The notes beneath the pieces were generated by a model. It made no database searches and was not told the origin of the DNA. It worked only from the letters and a program-made list of their open reading frames with translations. From positions 124,001 to 188,000 of the forward strand of contig NZ_JQAZ01000002.1 of the NCBI RefSeq assembly GCF_001437205.1: a DNA stretch of 64,000 nucleotides. Direction: 5' to 3'. Both the position numbers and the translations under genes were made by a program. The DNA is from Lactobacillus selangorensis (lineage in GTDB: Bacteria > Bacillota > Bacilli > Lactobacillales > Lactobacillaceae). This document shows, piece after piece, positions 26,040 through 34,130 of the stretch. Position 1 is the stretch's first letter, and the number at the start of each line of letters is the position of its first letter.

Positions 26040-26543
26040 TCAAGCTGTTAAATCGACTCGTTTGCCCACAAAATAGATCAGCACACCGCCGATTGCCATC
26101 GAAACGGCTTCTCCGGCGGCGATTGTCAGCCACGTCCACCAGAAATTGATGTGCGACACTAGTGCAAGTTCACCGGCAATCGTACACATTGAAAAGACGA
26201 CAATCGCACCGGTAATAACCAGCCGTAAAATCTGGTTATGAACATGACGGACGGCGAGGCGACAGATCCACAGTGTCACAAACGTCGAAAAACTGCCCCA
26301 AAGGACATCGACGATTCCCATTGGCGACGAAATCGCATTCGAAATCGCCACCCCCAATGTGACGGCATAGACATACCGTTTGTTCTCGATCGCCATATAA
26401 TTAAACATTTCGGCGAGGCGGATCTGGATCGCACCAAAGCTCAAGGCCGACAGCATCAGCGTAACGACGACATATAACGCCGTTACGATGGCGCTCTTGG
26501 TTAAACTCTGGACTGTGATGCGTTGATGGGACTGTTCATTCAT
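26040..26543 (-). CDS. queT: QueT-family queuosine-precursor transporter (ECF S component)
   Basis: Membrane protein of 167 residues with five to six hydrophobic helices and the family signature IQIRLAEMFNYMAIEN followed by YAVTLGVAISNAISSPMGI. QueT proteins are substrate-binding S components of energy-coupling factor importers taking up preQ0/preQ1 for tRNA queuosine. The shared EcfA/T module would be encoded elsewhere. ATG 26543 is chosen because AAAGGAG lies upstream; that site is part of a preQ1-II riboswitch, which independently supports the assignment. An open frame 13 codons longer runs into the riboswitch and is rejected. Confidence 0.93.
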   Translation of the reverse strand: MNEQSHQRITVQSLTKSAIVTALYVVVTLMLSALSFGAIQIRLAEMFNYMAIENKRYVYAVTLGVAISNAISSPMGIVDVLWGSFSTFVTLWICRLAVRHVHNQILRLVITGAIVVFSMCTIAGELALVSHINFWWTWLTIAAGEAVSMAIGGVLIYFVGKRVDLTA

Positions 26544-26551
26544 AGTTTCTT

Positions 26552-26636
26552 TCTCCTTTGTGACCGTTGTGGTCAGTGACAACTACGACCAAAGGAATGA
26601 AGTGTCGTAGTGCGGCTTTTGTCTTGGTTTTGCCGC
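26552..26636 (-). ncRNA. preQ1-II (COG4708) riboswitch
   Basis: On the minus strand, in order: an optional 5' hairpin GCGGC/GCCGC (26632-26636 with 26612-26616); a seven-pair helix CTACGAC/GTCGTAG (26604-26610 with 26583-26589); its loop with CCTTTG; a small hairpin TGACC-ACAAC-GGTCA (26561-26575); and finally CAAAGGAG (26553-26560). The last pairs with the loop to form the pseudoknot. This reproduces the preQ1-II plan. The pseudoknot strand is the Shine-Dalgarno of queT, so ligand binding should block translation. Confidence 0.88.
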
Positions 26637-26646
26637 AAACAATCAA

Positions 26647-27375
26647 TTATTTTTCAAGCCAGCCGCCATCGATGGGGATTACATCTCCATGCAGATAGTC
26701 AGCATGATGGCTCGCTAAAAAGAGGGTCAGATCGGCAACTTCGCTTGGCTGGGCCCACCGTTTGGCTGGTGTCTGTGCAGCGACCCATTTGGCCATGTGC
26801 GCATCACCGGCAAAGTCGGCTTTATTCATCGGCGTATCGATCGCACCTGGTGCAATCGCATTGGCACGAATGCCCTGTCCAGCATAATCGTAATCCACTT
26901 GCTGGGTATAGCCGACGATGCCATGTTTGGCGGCCGTATACGCCGCCCCGCCACCGCCGGCAATCAAGCCGGCAATCGACGCCATATTGATGATGACACC
27001 GTGTTTTTGAACTAGCATACCTGGTAAAAAGGCATTCGTCAGCAGATACATGCTCTTGAGATTCGTATTGATAATCCGATCCCACAGTGCCTCATCCGTT
27101 TCAAGCGTCGGTGCATACCCATCGAGAATTCCAGCCGTATTCAGCAGGATATCGATTGGCGTGGTCACTTGCTGGGCAAAAGCCTTGACGTCAGCTGATT
27201 TGCTGACATCCACCTGTGCAAACGTCAGGTGCGGGTTCGTCCACGCCGGCTGATGAAGATCGATGCCGATTACTTGTGCGCCCTGTTGTAAAAAGGCTTG
27301 CGCTTGAGCAGCACCGATGCCGGAAGCCACACCAGACACTAAAACATGCTGGCCCTTAAATTCCGTAAACTGCAT
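26647..27375 (-). CDS. Short-chain dehydrogenase/reductase (FabG-like)
   Basis: Classical SDR of 242 residues: nucleotide motif SGVASGIG (residues 13-20), NTAG near 85, catalytic serine in MASIAG, YTAAK at about 148-152 and PGAIDTPM after it. The PGG/DGGWLEK end is like 3-oxoacyl-ACP reductases, but many such proteins act on other keto compounds, so the substrate is open. Its ATG directly follows the TAA of the DUF2829 gene (TAAATG). Transcription may continue into the preQ1 riboswitch and queT, since no terminator is seen between. Confidence 0.88.
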   Translation of the reverse strand: MQFTEFKGQHVLVSGVASGIGAAQAQAFLQQGAQVIGIDLHQPAWTNPHLTFAQVDVSKSADVKAFAQQVTTPIDILLNTAGILDGYAPTLETDEALWDRIINTNLKSMYLLTNAFLPGMLVQKHGVIINMASIAGLIAGGGGAAYTAAKHGIVGYTQQVDYDYAGQGIRANAIAPGAIDTPMNKADFAGDAHMAKWVAAQTPAKRWAQPSEVADLTLFLASHHADYLHGDVIPIDGGWLEK

Positions 27376-27597
27376 TTAAGCAACAATCTCCCAATCGGAT
27401 GCAAAAATATCGCAATCCGTTGGTGCCCAGATACTGAAGGCTTCATCGGCCGTTTTGATCACAAAATACGGATTTAACGGGGCTCCTTCAAAGGTTGTTG
27501 CCGGCACCATCTGAATATAGAGTTCAGTGCCTTCCCAGCCTGTCCGGGCCATCTTTTGGCCTTTTTTGATCAGCGGTAATGCTTTTTCAAACGTCAT
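27376..27597 (-). CDS. DUF2829 family small protein
   Basis: A 73-residue protein with the DUF2829 plan: MTFEKALPLIKKGQKMARTGW at the start, then YIQMVPA, PYFVIKTADEAFSIWAPT and DIFASDWEIV. The family is frequent in lactobacilli and their phages; its function is unknown. AGGAGG precedes ATG 27597. Here it is chromosomal and heads an apparent operon with an SDR gene, so it may be a domesticated phage-type gene. Confidence 0.82.
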   Translation of the reverse strand: MTFEKALPLIKKGQKMARTGWEGTELYIQMVPATTFEGAPLNPYFVIKTADEAFSIWAPTDCDIFASDWEIVA

Positions 27598-27671
27598 TGC
27601 AATTGTCCTCCTTCATTGTTCGTCGTTGTTATTTTAACAGAAAACGCCTGTTCGAGAAAGGACGGCTTGTC

Positions 27672-28829
27672 TCATTTCAACGATTGCAGTCCTTTAGAGG
27701 CCTGTTTTTGCCCAAGCAGAAATGCCCGCATTGCCGTTGCACCGGCCCGAGTGATATTAGCTTGGGTATGTGCCAGTGCTGTCTGCAGCGGCATCGGTTC
27801 GGTGACCGCACTGATAACCAGATCAATGCCCTGCTGATAAACCGACCCCACATCCGCACTGGCACTGCCGACAACAGCAACCACTGGCAATCCGGCTTGC
27901 TGGGCAGCGTGCGCCACACCTAATGGCGCTTTCCCAGCCGCCGTTTGACCGTCCATTCGGCCTTCGCCAGTAATGATCAAATCAGCACCCGCTAATTGCT
28001 GCTGAAAATGAATCAGTTTCAAATACGTTTCAATTCCGGATTGAATCTGGGCATGCGCAAATGCCAACAATCCGAATCCAAGGCCGCCGGCAGCCCCAGC
28101 ACCAGGCTTTTGGGCGTCGTCACGGCCGATCGCAGCCGCCACACACTGGCTGTAATGTCGCATGTCGGCATCAACTGATGATATCTGTGCTGGTGCCAGT
28201 CCCTTTTGCGGTCCGAAAACGGCGGTGGCCCCCTGTGCACCCAATAGAGAATTGTCAACATCGGCCAGCCCGACAATATGTACTTCTTGCAAACGTGGAT
28301 CAAGCTGGCTGACATCGACACGTGCGACTTGGCCTAAATGGGCAGCACATCCTGTCAATTCATGACCAGCTGCATCCCAAAAACGGGCGCCAAGTGCAAT
28401 CGCCATTCCCATCCCGCCATCATTGGTCGCACTGCCGCCTAAACCAACATAAAGGGACCGGACACCTGCCTCTAATGCGGCTAAAATCAATTGGCCGACG
28501 CCATACGTCGACGCCTGTAACGGCCGTTTTTCAGGGGTTAAAACGAAGCCGGCCGCAGCCGCCATTTCGATGACCGCCTGATCATCCGGCAGCAGGCCCC
28601 ACGCCGCTTGCGTCGGTGTGCCTAATGGTCCCTGCACCGTCTGCTCACAAACCTGCCCCTGCAAAGCATTCACCAACCCAGCGACGGTCCCATCGCCGCC
28701 ATCCGCAATTGCCACACAAGTAGTTTGCGCATCCGAAGCGACGTGCTGAATGCCAGTCTGGATATATTGCGCAACTTGAGCCGAAGTCGCACTGCCTTTA
28801 TATTTATCGCTGGCAATCACGATTTTCAT
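27672..28829 (-). CDS. Glycerate kinase (GlxK/GarK type)
   Basis: Phosphorylates D-glycerate to phosphoglycerate in the cytoplasm. The protein has 385 residues. N-terminal MKIVIASDKYKGSATSAQVA, then ADGGDGTV near 43, GLGGSATNDGGMG near 135 and ITGEGRMDGQT near 285 are hallmarks of type-1 glycerate kinases. Length is typical. It starts inside the last codons of the upstream small gene (four-base overlap), so the two are translationally coupled. No glycerate-forming enzyme lies adjacent, although hydroxyacid dehydrogenases are present elsewhere in the window. Confidence 0.93.
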   Translation of the reverse strand: MKIVIASDKYKGSATSAQVAQYIQTGIQHVASDAQTTCVAIADGGDGTVAGLVNALQGQVCEQTVQGPLGTPTQAAWGLLPDDQAVIEMAAAAGFVLTPEKRPLQASTYGVGQLILAALEAGVRSLYVGLGGSATNDGGMGMAIALGARFWDAAGHELTGCAAHLGQVARVDVSQLDPRLQEVHIVGLADVDNSLLGAQGATAVFGPQKGLAPAQISSVDADMRHYSQCVAAAIGRDDAQKPGAGAAGGLGFGLLAFAHAQIQSGIETYLKLIHFQQQLAGADLIITGEGRMDGQTAAGKAPLGVAHAAQQAGLPVVAVVGSASADVGSVYQQGIDLVISAVTEPMPLQTALAHTQANITRAGATAMRAFLLGQKQASKGLQSLK

Positions 28830-29122
28830 TTTTGATACCCAAGCAATTGCTGCAGCATATCCTTCACAGCGTCCTCATCGGCATACCGTTCTGGATCATA
28901 AATAATCGAATCGGCGCCCGAACGATATTGAAATAATTTGACGACCGGATCAATCGTCAGGCTGCGCAAATGCAGTTCCTGCCCGACTTGATCACAAAAA
29001 TGCGCCGACCAGTCGGCATCTACCATTTTCGGCTCTTCCAATTCGGTGACGTAGCCTTTCTCCACCACATGATCAGCGCCTTCCCGAATTTCATCCCGAT
29101 TCATTTGCTGTTCATCTGTCAT
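28826..29122 (-). CDS. Hypothetical acidic protein, 98 residues
   Basis: Small acidic protein (MTDEQQMNRDEIREGADHVV at the start) with no signal peptide or membrane segment and no recognised domain. AAGGGG lies ten bases before ATG 29122. It overlaps the glycerate kinase start by four bases (ATGA), implying coupled translation and perhaps a related job, but nothing in the sequence tells what. Confidence 0.65.
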   Translation of the reverse strand: MTDEQQMNRDEIREGADHVVEKGYVTELEEPKMVDADWSAHFCDQVGQELHLRSLTIDPVVKLFQYRSGADSIIYDPERYADEDAVKDMLQQLLGYQK

Positions 29123-29150
29123 TTTGTATTCGCCCCTTGTCCGCTATAAT
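29122..29150 (+). promoter_or_regulatory. Possible rnhA promoter
   Basis: Perfect TATAAT (29145-29150) with a poor TTTTGT (29122-29127) 17 bases upstream. Confidence 0.4.
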
Positions 29151-29226
29151 AAGATTAATAGACACCCTAAGAATACGCTTTTATGGCGACTTGTAAACAT
29201 TCTGAACATAAAGGAAGGACTATCAA

Positions 29227-29694
29227 ATGCCTCAATTAGAAATTTATACCGACGGTGGCAATCGCAACACTGGTAACGTTAAAGGCGGCAGCGTCCGCAA
29301 ACAGGATAAATCTGCCTGGGCCGCTTACTTGATCTATGGCGAACATACCAAAATGCTGACCGGTGGCGATTACGGCCGAACCAATAATTATATGGAGATC
29401 AACGCCGTCATTCAGGGCCTGACCGCCTTGAAACGGACCGATATTCCCGTCACAATCTATTCAGATTCAGCCTACGTCATCAACTGCATGCAGCAGAAAT
29501 GGTATGTGAAATGGGAACAGAACGGCTGGCGCAAAAAAGGTGCGCCGGTTAAAAACGCCGAATTATGGAAACAATTATTGGCTCAGCTGGACCGTTTCGA
29601 CCAAGTGACCTTTGTCAAAGTCAAAGGCCATGCAAATAATCAGTACAATAACCTCGTCGATGCGACCCTGAACCAGACGATGGATCAGCTCTAA
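29227..29694 (+). CDS. rnhA: Ribonuclease HI
   Basis: Cleaves the RNA strand of RNA-DNA hybrids. The 155 residues hold the complete acidic active site: aspartate in IYTDGG (residue 8), glutamate in YMEINAVI (about 58), aspartate in YSDSAYV (about 80) and aspartate in NNLVDATLN (about 145), with the basic KVKGHANNQ before the last. The handle region WYVKWEQNGWRKKG is present. AAGGAAGG precedes ATG 29227. Its stop overlaps the stop of the convergent GNAT gene by four bases and no terminator separates them. Confidence 0.96.
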   Translation: MPQLEIYTDGGNRNTGNVKGGSVRKQDKSAWAAYLIYGEHTKMLTGGDYGRTNNYMEINAVIQGLTALKRTDIPVTIYSDSAYVINCMQQKWYVKWEQNGWRKKGAPVKNAELWKQLLAQLDRFDQVTFVKVKGHANNQYNNLVDATLNQTMDQL

Positions 29695-30164
29695 AATTTT
29701 AAAACGACTTCTGGATACGGATCATTGCGTTCCCCGACCGGATATGCCCCCATGTGTTCGTAAAAATGAACGGCATTGACGTTCGTTTTTAACGCCACGA
29801 CGATCGTTTCGGCATATCCTAGATGGGAGAGCCGCAATCGCATTGCCTGCAAAAGGGCACGTCCGTATCCTTTTTTCTGCGTCTTGGGCAGTAAATACAG
29901 CGCATATACTTCACCCATTTCCGGATAATCGGCGGTACGACTGCGGCCGCCCGCTGCAAAGCCGACCGCTTCGCCGTAATCATCAAACAATAATAAGACA
30001 TGATCGCGAGCATAACGTTGTTCCCACAAACGAGTGCGGCTGGCTAAAGTATGCCGCTCGATTTCTGTTTGCGGCAATAAATCCTGATAGGTCGCCTGCC
30101 AGCAAGTCACATGCAAATAGGCGATTGTTTTTACATCCTGACGATGTGCGGGTCGAATTTTCAT
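29691..30164 (-). CDS. GNAT family N-acetyltransferase
   Basis: Acetyl-CoA-dependent acetyltransferase fold of 157 residues. Motif A is the stretch VYALYLLPKTQKKGYGRALLQAM (about 88-110; Q-x-x-G-x-G/A is represented by QKKGYG). The C-terminal NVNAVHFYEHMGAYPVGE is motif B. The acceptor cannot be deduced. GGAGGTGATTCA before ATG 30164 is a near-perfect ribosome site. It is divergent from the dehydrogenase at 30260. Confidence 0.87.
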   Translation of the reverse strand: MKIRPAHRQDVKTIAYLHVTCWQATYQDLLPQTEIERHTLASRTRLWEQRYARDHVLLLFDDYGEAVGFAAGGRSRTADYPEMGEVYALYLLPKTQKKGYGRALLQAMRLRLSHLGYAETIVVALKTNVNAVHFYEHMGAYPVGERNDPYPEVVLKF

Positions 30165-30184
30165 TGAATCACCTCCAAATTCAT

Positions 30185-30220
30185 TTGACTATCTAGACAA
30201 ATAATAGTATAAAGTGTCTA
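30185..30220 (+). promoter_or_regulatory. Promoter with overlapping dyad
   Basis: TTGACT (30185-30190), 17 bases, TATAAA (30208-30213). Inverted repeat TAGACA (30194-30199) / TGTCTA (30215-30220) brackets the -10, the position of a repressor operator. No regulator gene is adjacent. Confidence 0.65.
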
Positions 30221-30259
30221 TAAATTATTTGATAAAACATCTTTAAAGGAGATTTTAGC

Positions 30260-31282
30260 ATGAAAACAGTTGTTGTAACAGGCGGCTCCGGTTTTGTCGC
30301 CGGTTGGGTCATCGTTGCCTTTCTTAAAAAGGGGTATGCCGTCAAAACCAGTTTGCGGAATTTGAAGAAAGCCGACCGAGTGAAACAGGAAATCGGAACC
30401 CAAGTTTTACCGGCCCAATTAAATAAGCTCAGTTTCTTTGCGGCCGATCTGACTAGTGAAGATGGCTGGGCCGATGCCATGCAGGGTGCCGCCGGTGTGA
30501 TTCATGTCGCCTCGCCGCTTGGAAATGGCACCCAATCGACCGCTGAAATGGTTGCGATTGCCAAAGGCGGGACCTTGAACGTGCTGAAAGCTGCTGTTGC
30601 TGCCCAAGTTCCACGAGTGGTCATGACCAGTTCGCAGGCCGCTTCGACACCTGAAAATAAAATCGGGGCCGTTACCCTAGATGAATCATATTGGAGCGAT
30701 CCGGAAAATCCAGAGCTCGACCCCTATCGCATTTCGAAGATTAAGGCCGAACAAGCCGCTTGGGAATATATCGGCACCCAAACAACGACCACATTGACCA
30801 CGATTCTGCCTGGTGCGATTTACGGTCCCTCCTTATCTGCTCACGCAATCAGTTCCAATGCCATCTTATTGCAAATCCTCAACGGCCTGCCGGTGATTCC
30901 TAAAGTGCCAATGGAAACCTCTGATGTACGTGATTTAGCGCAGCTCCACTTATTAGCCTTTGAGAAACCGGCCGCAATCGGCAAACGCTATTTGGCCGCT
31001 TCCCAAAAAATCACGATGCCTGAAATTGCCCGTTTATACAAACAGCACTTTCCAGACAGCCGGACCCACACGCTGGTGGCGCCAAACTGGCTGTTAAAAG
31101 CCGCTGCACTCGTCGTTCCTAGTCTGCGTTCGTTAGTCCCGATGCTGGGACGGCAGTATCGGCACTCGACGGCGGCCGCTGAACACGATTTGGGCTGGGA
31201 ACAGCACACACCGGCCGAAACGGTTCTGGATGCAGCTCGTTCATTGAAAAAATTGGGATTGGTCAAAACGAAGACTCACTAG
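30260..31282 (+). CDS. NAD-dependent extended SDR (dihydroflavonol-reductase-like)
   Basis: Oxidoreductase of 340 residues with the extended-SDR nucleotide motif TGGSGFVAGW (residues 7-16), VIHVASPLG near 80, TSSQAAS near 122 and YRISKIKAE carrying YxxxK near 157. This pattern is that of dihydroflavonol/cinnamoyl-type or aldehyde-reducing epimerase-like enzymes; in bacteria they often reduce aldehydes such as methylglyoxal. AAAGGAG precedes ATG 30260. Its promoter carries an operator-like dyad. It is followed after 80 bases by another redox enzyme on the same strand. Confidence 0.85.
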   Translation: MKTVVVTGGSGFVAGWVIVAFLKKGYAVKTSLRNLKKADRVKQEIGTQVLPAQLNKLSFFAADLTSEDGWADAMQGAAGVIHVASPLGNGTQSTAEMVAIAKGGTLNVLKAAVAAQVPRVVMTSSQAASTPENKIGAVTLDESYWSDPENPELDPYRISKIKAEQAAWEYIGTQTTTTLTTILPGAIYGPSLSAHAISSNAILLQILNGLPVIPKVPMETSDVRDLAQLHLLAFEKPAAIGKRYLAASQKITMPEIARLYKQHFPDSRTHTLVAPNWLLKAAALVVPSLRSLVPMLGRQYRHSTAAAEHDLGWEQHTPAETVLDAARSLKKLGLVKTKTH

Positions 31283-31362
31283 TGAGCCTTCTCGTTCGCT
31301 TTTCGGGCCTGAAGCTTGCATAATAAAGTTAACAAAATGATGAAATGCAAGGAGGAATCAAG

Positions 31363-32697
31363 ATGGCATATGAATATGATGTTGCGTTTATCGGCAGCGG
31401 CCAAGGTGCTTGGAACGGCGCCATTCCAATGGCACAGGCTGGTCTCAAGGTCGCTGTGATCGAGCGAGGTTTATGGGGCGGTGTCTGTACCAATCGGGGC
31501 TGCAATGCAAAATTTACACTCGATCGGCCCGTTGCCTTATTGACCCAAATCAAACAGCTGCAAGGACGGGGCTTCGATAGCGTTCCGCAAATCAACTGGC
31601 CGGATTTAATGGCCCACAAACATGAAGTGATTGGTCCTTTGTCGGATTCCAATCGGCAGAAGCTGATCAACGCTGGAGTCAAAACAATTGTCGGCTGTGC
31701 GACCTTTGTGGATGCGCACACCCTGCAAGTCAATCATCATACCTTGACAGCTGATAAAATCGTCATCGTTTCCGGACAGCGCCCGAAACGCCTCGACATT
31801 CCTGGCCAGCAATACATGCATGACAGTACCGATTTTCTGTCGGCAACGCCATTACCGCACCGGTTAGTGATTTTGGGAGCCGGCTTTGTCGGCATGGAAG
31901 CCGCTTCGATTGCCAAAGCAGCCGGTGCCGACGTGACACTGATCGTCGACAGTACCAAGGCGCTCAAACAATTTTATCAGCCGGCCGTCAAACAATTGAT
32001 TAGCCAGATGCAAAGCGACGGAATCAAATTCATTTTCGGACAGGAAACAACCGCCGTTGAAAAAACAGCGACCGGCTACCGGCTGCTCGGCGCCAATCAA
32101 TTTGTCCAGGACGCCGACTACATTCTCGATGCCACCGGCCGCACTCCGAATATTGAAAAACTGAACTTGCCGGTCACTAAGGTCACAACCGATGCGCATG
32201 GAATCATCGTCAACGACCATCTCCAGACTGCAGAGCCGAATATTTATGCAACCGGCGATGTCGTTTCAAAACGAATTCCGAAAATCACTCCGACAGCCAT
32301 TTTCGAGAGTCAGTACTTGGCCCAGCTGTTCACCCAGCAGACAACCGCTGCGATTCAATATCCAGCCATTGGGGTCAACGTCTTTACCATGCCACGTCTG
32401 GCTCAAGTCGGCATTTCACCCGATGTCGCTAAACAGGAATTGAACAAATATCGGGTCGAACATTATTGTTATGCCGACGACTGGTACCATCAGGTTCAAA
32501 ATGAAACCAGCGGCGGCCTGACCGTCGTCTTCAATCGGCAGGATCAGCTCGTCGGTGCCGTCGATCTCAGCAATGAAGCACCGAATACAATCAATACTTT
32601 TATTGATTACATTCAAATGGGCATCACGGCCAAACAATTGCATAATTTCGTTTATATTTTCCCAAGCCTGCAGCATAGCACCATGCGGAAAATGTAA
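31363..32697 (+). CDS. FAD-dependent pyridine nucleotide-disulfide oxidoreductase
   Basis: Flavoenzyme of 444 residues in the glutathione reductase/dihydrolipoamide dehydrogenase superfamily. The FAD motif GSGQGAWNGA is at residues 11-20. The redox-active pair is in GGVCTNRGC, the NAD motif GAGFVGMEAA near 172, and the second FAD motif YATGDV near 300. Two departures from the family are seen: CNAKF replaces the usual CIPSK after the active site, and the C-terminal HPTxxE acid-base motif reads FPSLQHS. So a dihydrolipoamide or glutathione substrate is doubtful. ATG 31363 follows AAGGAGG; an upstream in-frame start is rejected. Confidence 0.87.
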   Translation: MAYEYDVAFIGSGQGAWNGAIPMAQAGLKVAVIERGLWGGVCTNRGCNAKFTLDRPVALLTQIKQLQGRGFDSVPQINWPDLMAHKHEVIGPLSDSNRQKLINAGVKTIVGCATFVDAHTLQVNHHTLTADKIVIVSGQRPKRLDIPGQQYMHDSTDFLSATPLPHRLVILGAGFVGMEAASIAKAAGADVTLIVDSTKALKQFYQPAVKQLISQMQSDGIKFIFGQETTAVEKTATGYRLLGANQFVQDADYILDATGRTPNIEKLNLPVTKVTTDAHGIIVNDHLQTAEPNIYATGDVVSKRIPKITPTAIFESQYLAQLFTQQTTAAIQYPAIGVNVFTMPRLAQVGISPDVAKQELNKYRVEHYCYADDWYHQVQNETSGGLTVVFNRQDQLVGAVDLSNEAPNTINTFIDYIQMGITAKQLHNFVYIFPSLQHSTMRKM

Positions 32698-32705
32698 GGT
32701 ATTTA

Positions 32706-32746
32706 AAAAAAGGCTTCACATCTGTATTGGGTGTGAAGCCTTTTTT
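32706..32746 (+). terminator. Terminator of flavoenzyme gene
   Basis: AGGCTTCACA / TGTGAAGCCT arms followed by T6. Confidence 0.9.
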
Positions 32747-33077
32747 CTGAAAATTTTTTTGCAAGCCAAGAAGGGCCTTTCATCACATCAATTTCTTTAT
32801 AAAACGCCCATGCCAATTATGGGCCTGCTCCTGAAAACGACGACAAGGTTCCCGCAAACAGCATGATTTAAATCAGCAACCACTTGACGGTCAGCCGAAC
32901 AATCATTCTATCATTTTACATATAGTTCGTATAATTAAATAATTATGCCAAAGTTTCGTTGAAATGTTCGTTTTTTGATTGCATAATAGGTCATACATTC
33001 CTTAAATCCGGATGATTGTTCGGATTTGAATCAGGGAACCAAAAAGCTGCACATGAATTTTAGGAGGGAGTTAACTC
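32747..33077 (+). other. Long upstream region of the Ugp-like operon
   Basis: About 330 bases without a gene. It holds a short GCCCAT/ATGGGC dyad near 32806-32825, the first half of a 12-bp inverted repeat (32895-32906), an isolated TATAAT (32930-32935), the main promoter candidate and the hairpin region before the first gene. The length and repeats suggest regulated expression. Confidence 0.6.
32895..33027 (+). promoter_or_regulatory. Ugp-like operon promoter flanked by inverted repeats
   Basis: TTGAAA (32959-32964), a 17-base spacer, CATAAT (32982-32987). A perfect 12-bp inverted repeat, CCGAACAATCAT (32895-32906) and ATGATTGTTCGG (33012-33023), lies on either side. The downstream half is nested in AAATCCG/CGGATTT (33004-33010 / 33021-33027). 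Two TTCGT steps 12 bases apart (32955, 32967) overlap the -35. Confidence 0.6.
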
Positions 33078-34130
33078 GTGGACGTTACCTTTAAGAATGT
33101 CACCTTTGCGTATGACAACAAAGCAATTTTGCACCACATTGATTTCAACATTCCCGAAGGAAAACTGATTTCGATTTTGGGACCCAGCGGCTGCGGCAAA
33201 TCGACCACTTTGAATTTGATTTCTGGCCTGATTCAGCCCGACGCCGGCCAAATTTTATTCGGCGACAAACCAGTCACCAACCTGGATGCGTTACAGCGCA
33301 AAGTCGGCATGGTTTTCCAAAGCTATGCCTTGTATCCGCACATGACCGTTTTGGAAAATATTATTTTTCCAATGAAAATGGCGAAAGTGCCAAAAACCGA
33401 ACGGGTTGCTAAGGCTAAAGAATTGGCCCAGTTAGTGCATATTGAAAATGAGGTCGACAAGCATCCGGCCGAATTGTCCGGCGGCCAGCAGCAGCGGGTT
33501 GCCATTGCGAGAGCGCTGGCGAAGGAACCGGCGATTCTCTTATTGGATGAGCCATTGTCGAACTTGGATGCTCGTTTACGAGTCCAGATGCGGGAAGAAA
33601 TTCGGCGGATTCAGAAGAAAACCGGCGTTACCACCGTTTTTGTCACGCATGACCAGGACGAGGCAATGCATATTTCCGACCAGATTATGGTCTTAAACGA
33701 CGGCCGTATCCAGCAGTTTAGTACGCCGAACCAATTGTACGACCAGCCGCAGAATCTCTTTGTGGCACGGTTCATCGGTTCGCCGGTCATCAACACCCTG
33801 CCGTTTGCGCCCTTTAAAGACGCGTTTGCAGAATTGGTCGCACCGGAAATACTGGCGCAAGCTACCCACATCGGCATTCGGTCTGAAAGCATCGTCAGTG
33901 CGCCGCATCAAGAAGCAGTGCTGGTCAAACTACCGGGCCGCATCACCCGCCACGACCAATACGGCCGGGAATTGCTGACTGAGATTCAATATAAAGACCA
34001 GCAGCTTGCATCCACCAATTTCAAACAGACAGCGGATGGTGATTTTCAGGCCTTCTATTTGCTCAAAAAAGGTGTCTTCCTTTTCAATGCAGCCGGCCAT
34101 AAATTGATGGGCGGCGAGGCAGACGCATGA
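33078..34130 (+). CDS. ABC importer ATPase, UgpC/MalK type
   Basis: ATP-binding subunit of 350 residues. Walker A GPSGCGKST, Q-loop VFQSYALYPHMTV, signature [12 protein letters not shown], Walker B LLLDEPLSNLD and the H-loop THDQDEAMHIS are all intact. A C-terminal regulatory OB-like domain follows from about residue 240, shorter and less conserved than in the MsmK protein at 53.3 kb. GTG 33078 follows TAGGAGGG. First gene of a five-gene operon in which every junction but one overlaps. With UgpA-, UgpE- and UgpB-like partners it likely imports a phosphodiester or sugar compound. Confidence 0.9.
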   Translation: MDVTFKNVTFAYDNKAILHHIDFNIPEGKLISILGPSGCGKSTTLNLISGLIQPDAGQILFGDKPVTNLDALQRKVGMVFQSYALYPHMTVLENIIFPMKMAKVPKTERVAKAKELAQLVHIENEVDKHPAELSGGQQQRVAIARALAKEPAILLLDEPLSNLDARLRVQMREEIRRIQKKTGVTTVFVTHDQDEAMHISDQIMVLNDGRIQQFSTPNQLYDQPQNLFVARFIGSPVINTLPFAPFKDAFAELVAPEILAQATHIGIRSESIVSAPHQEAVLVKLPGRITRHDQYGRELLTEIQYKDQQLASTNFKQTADGDFQAFYLLKKGVFLFNAAGHKLMGGEADA

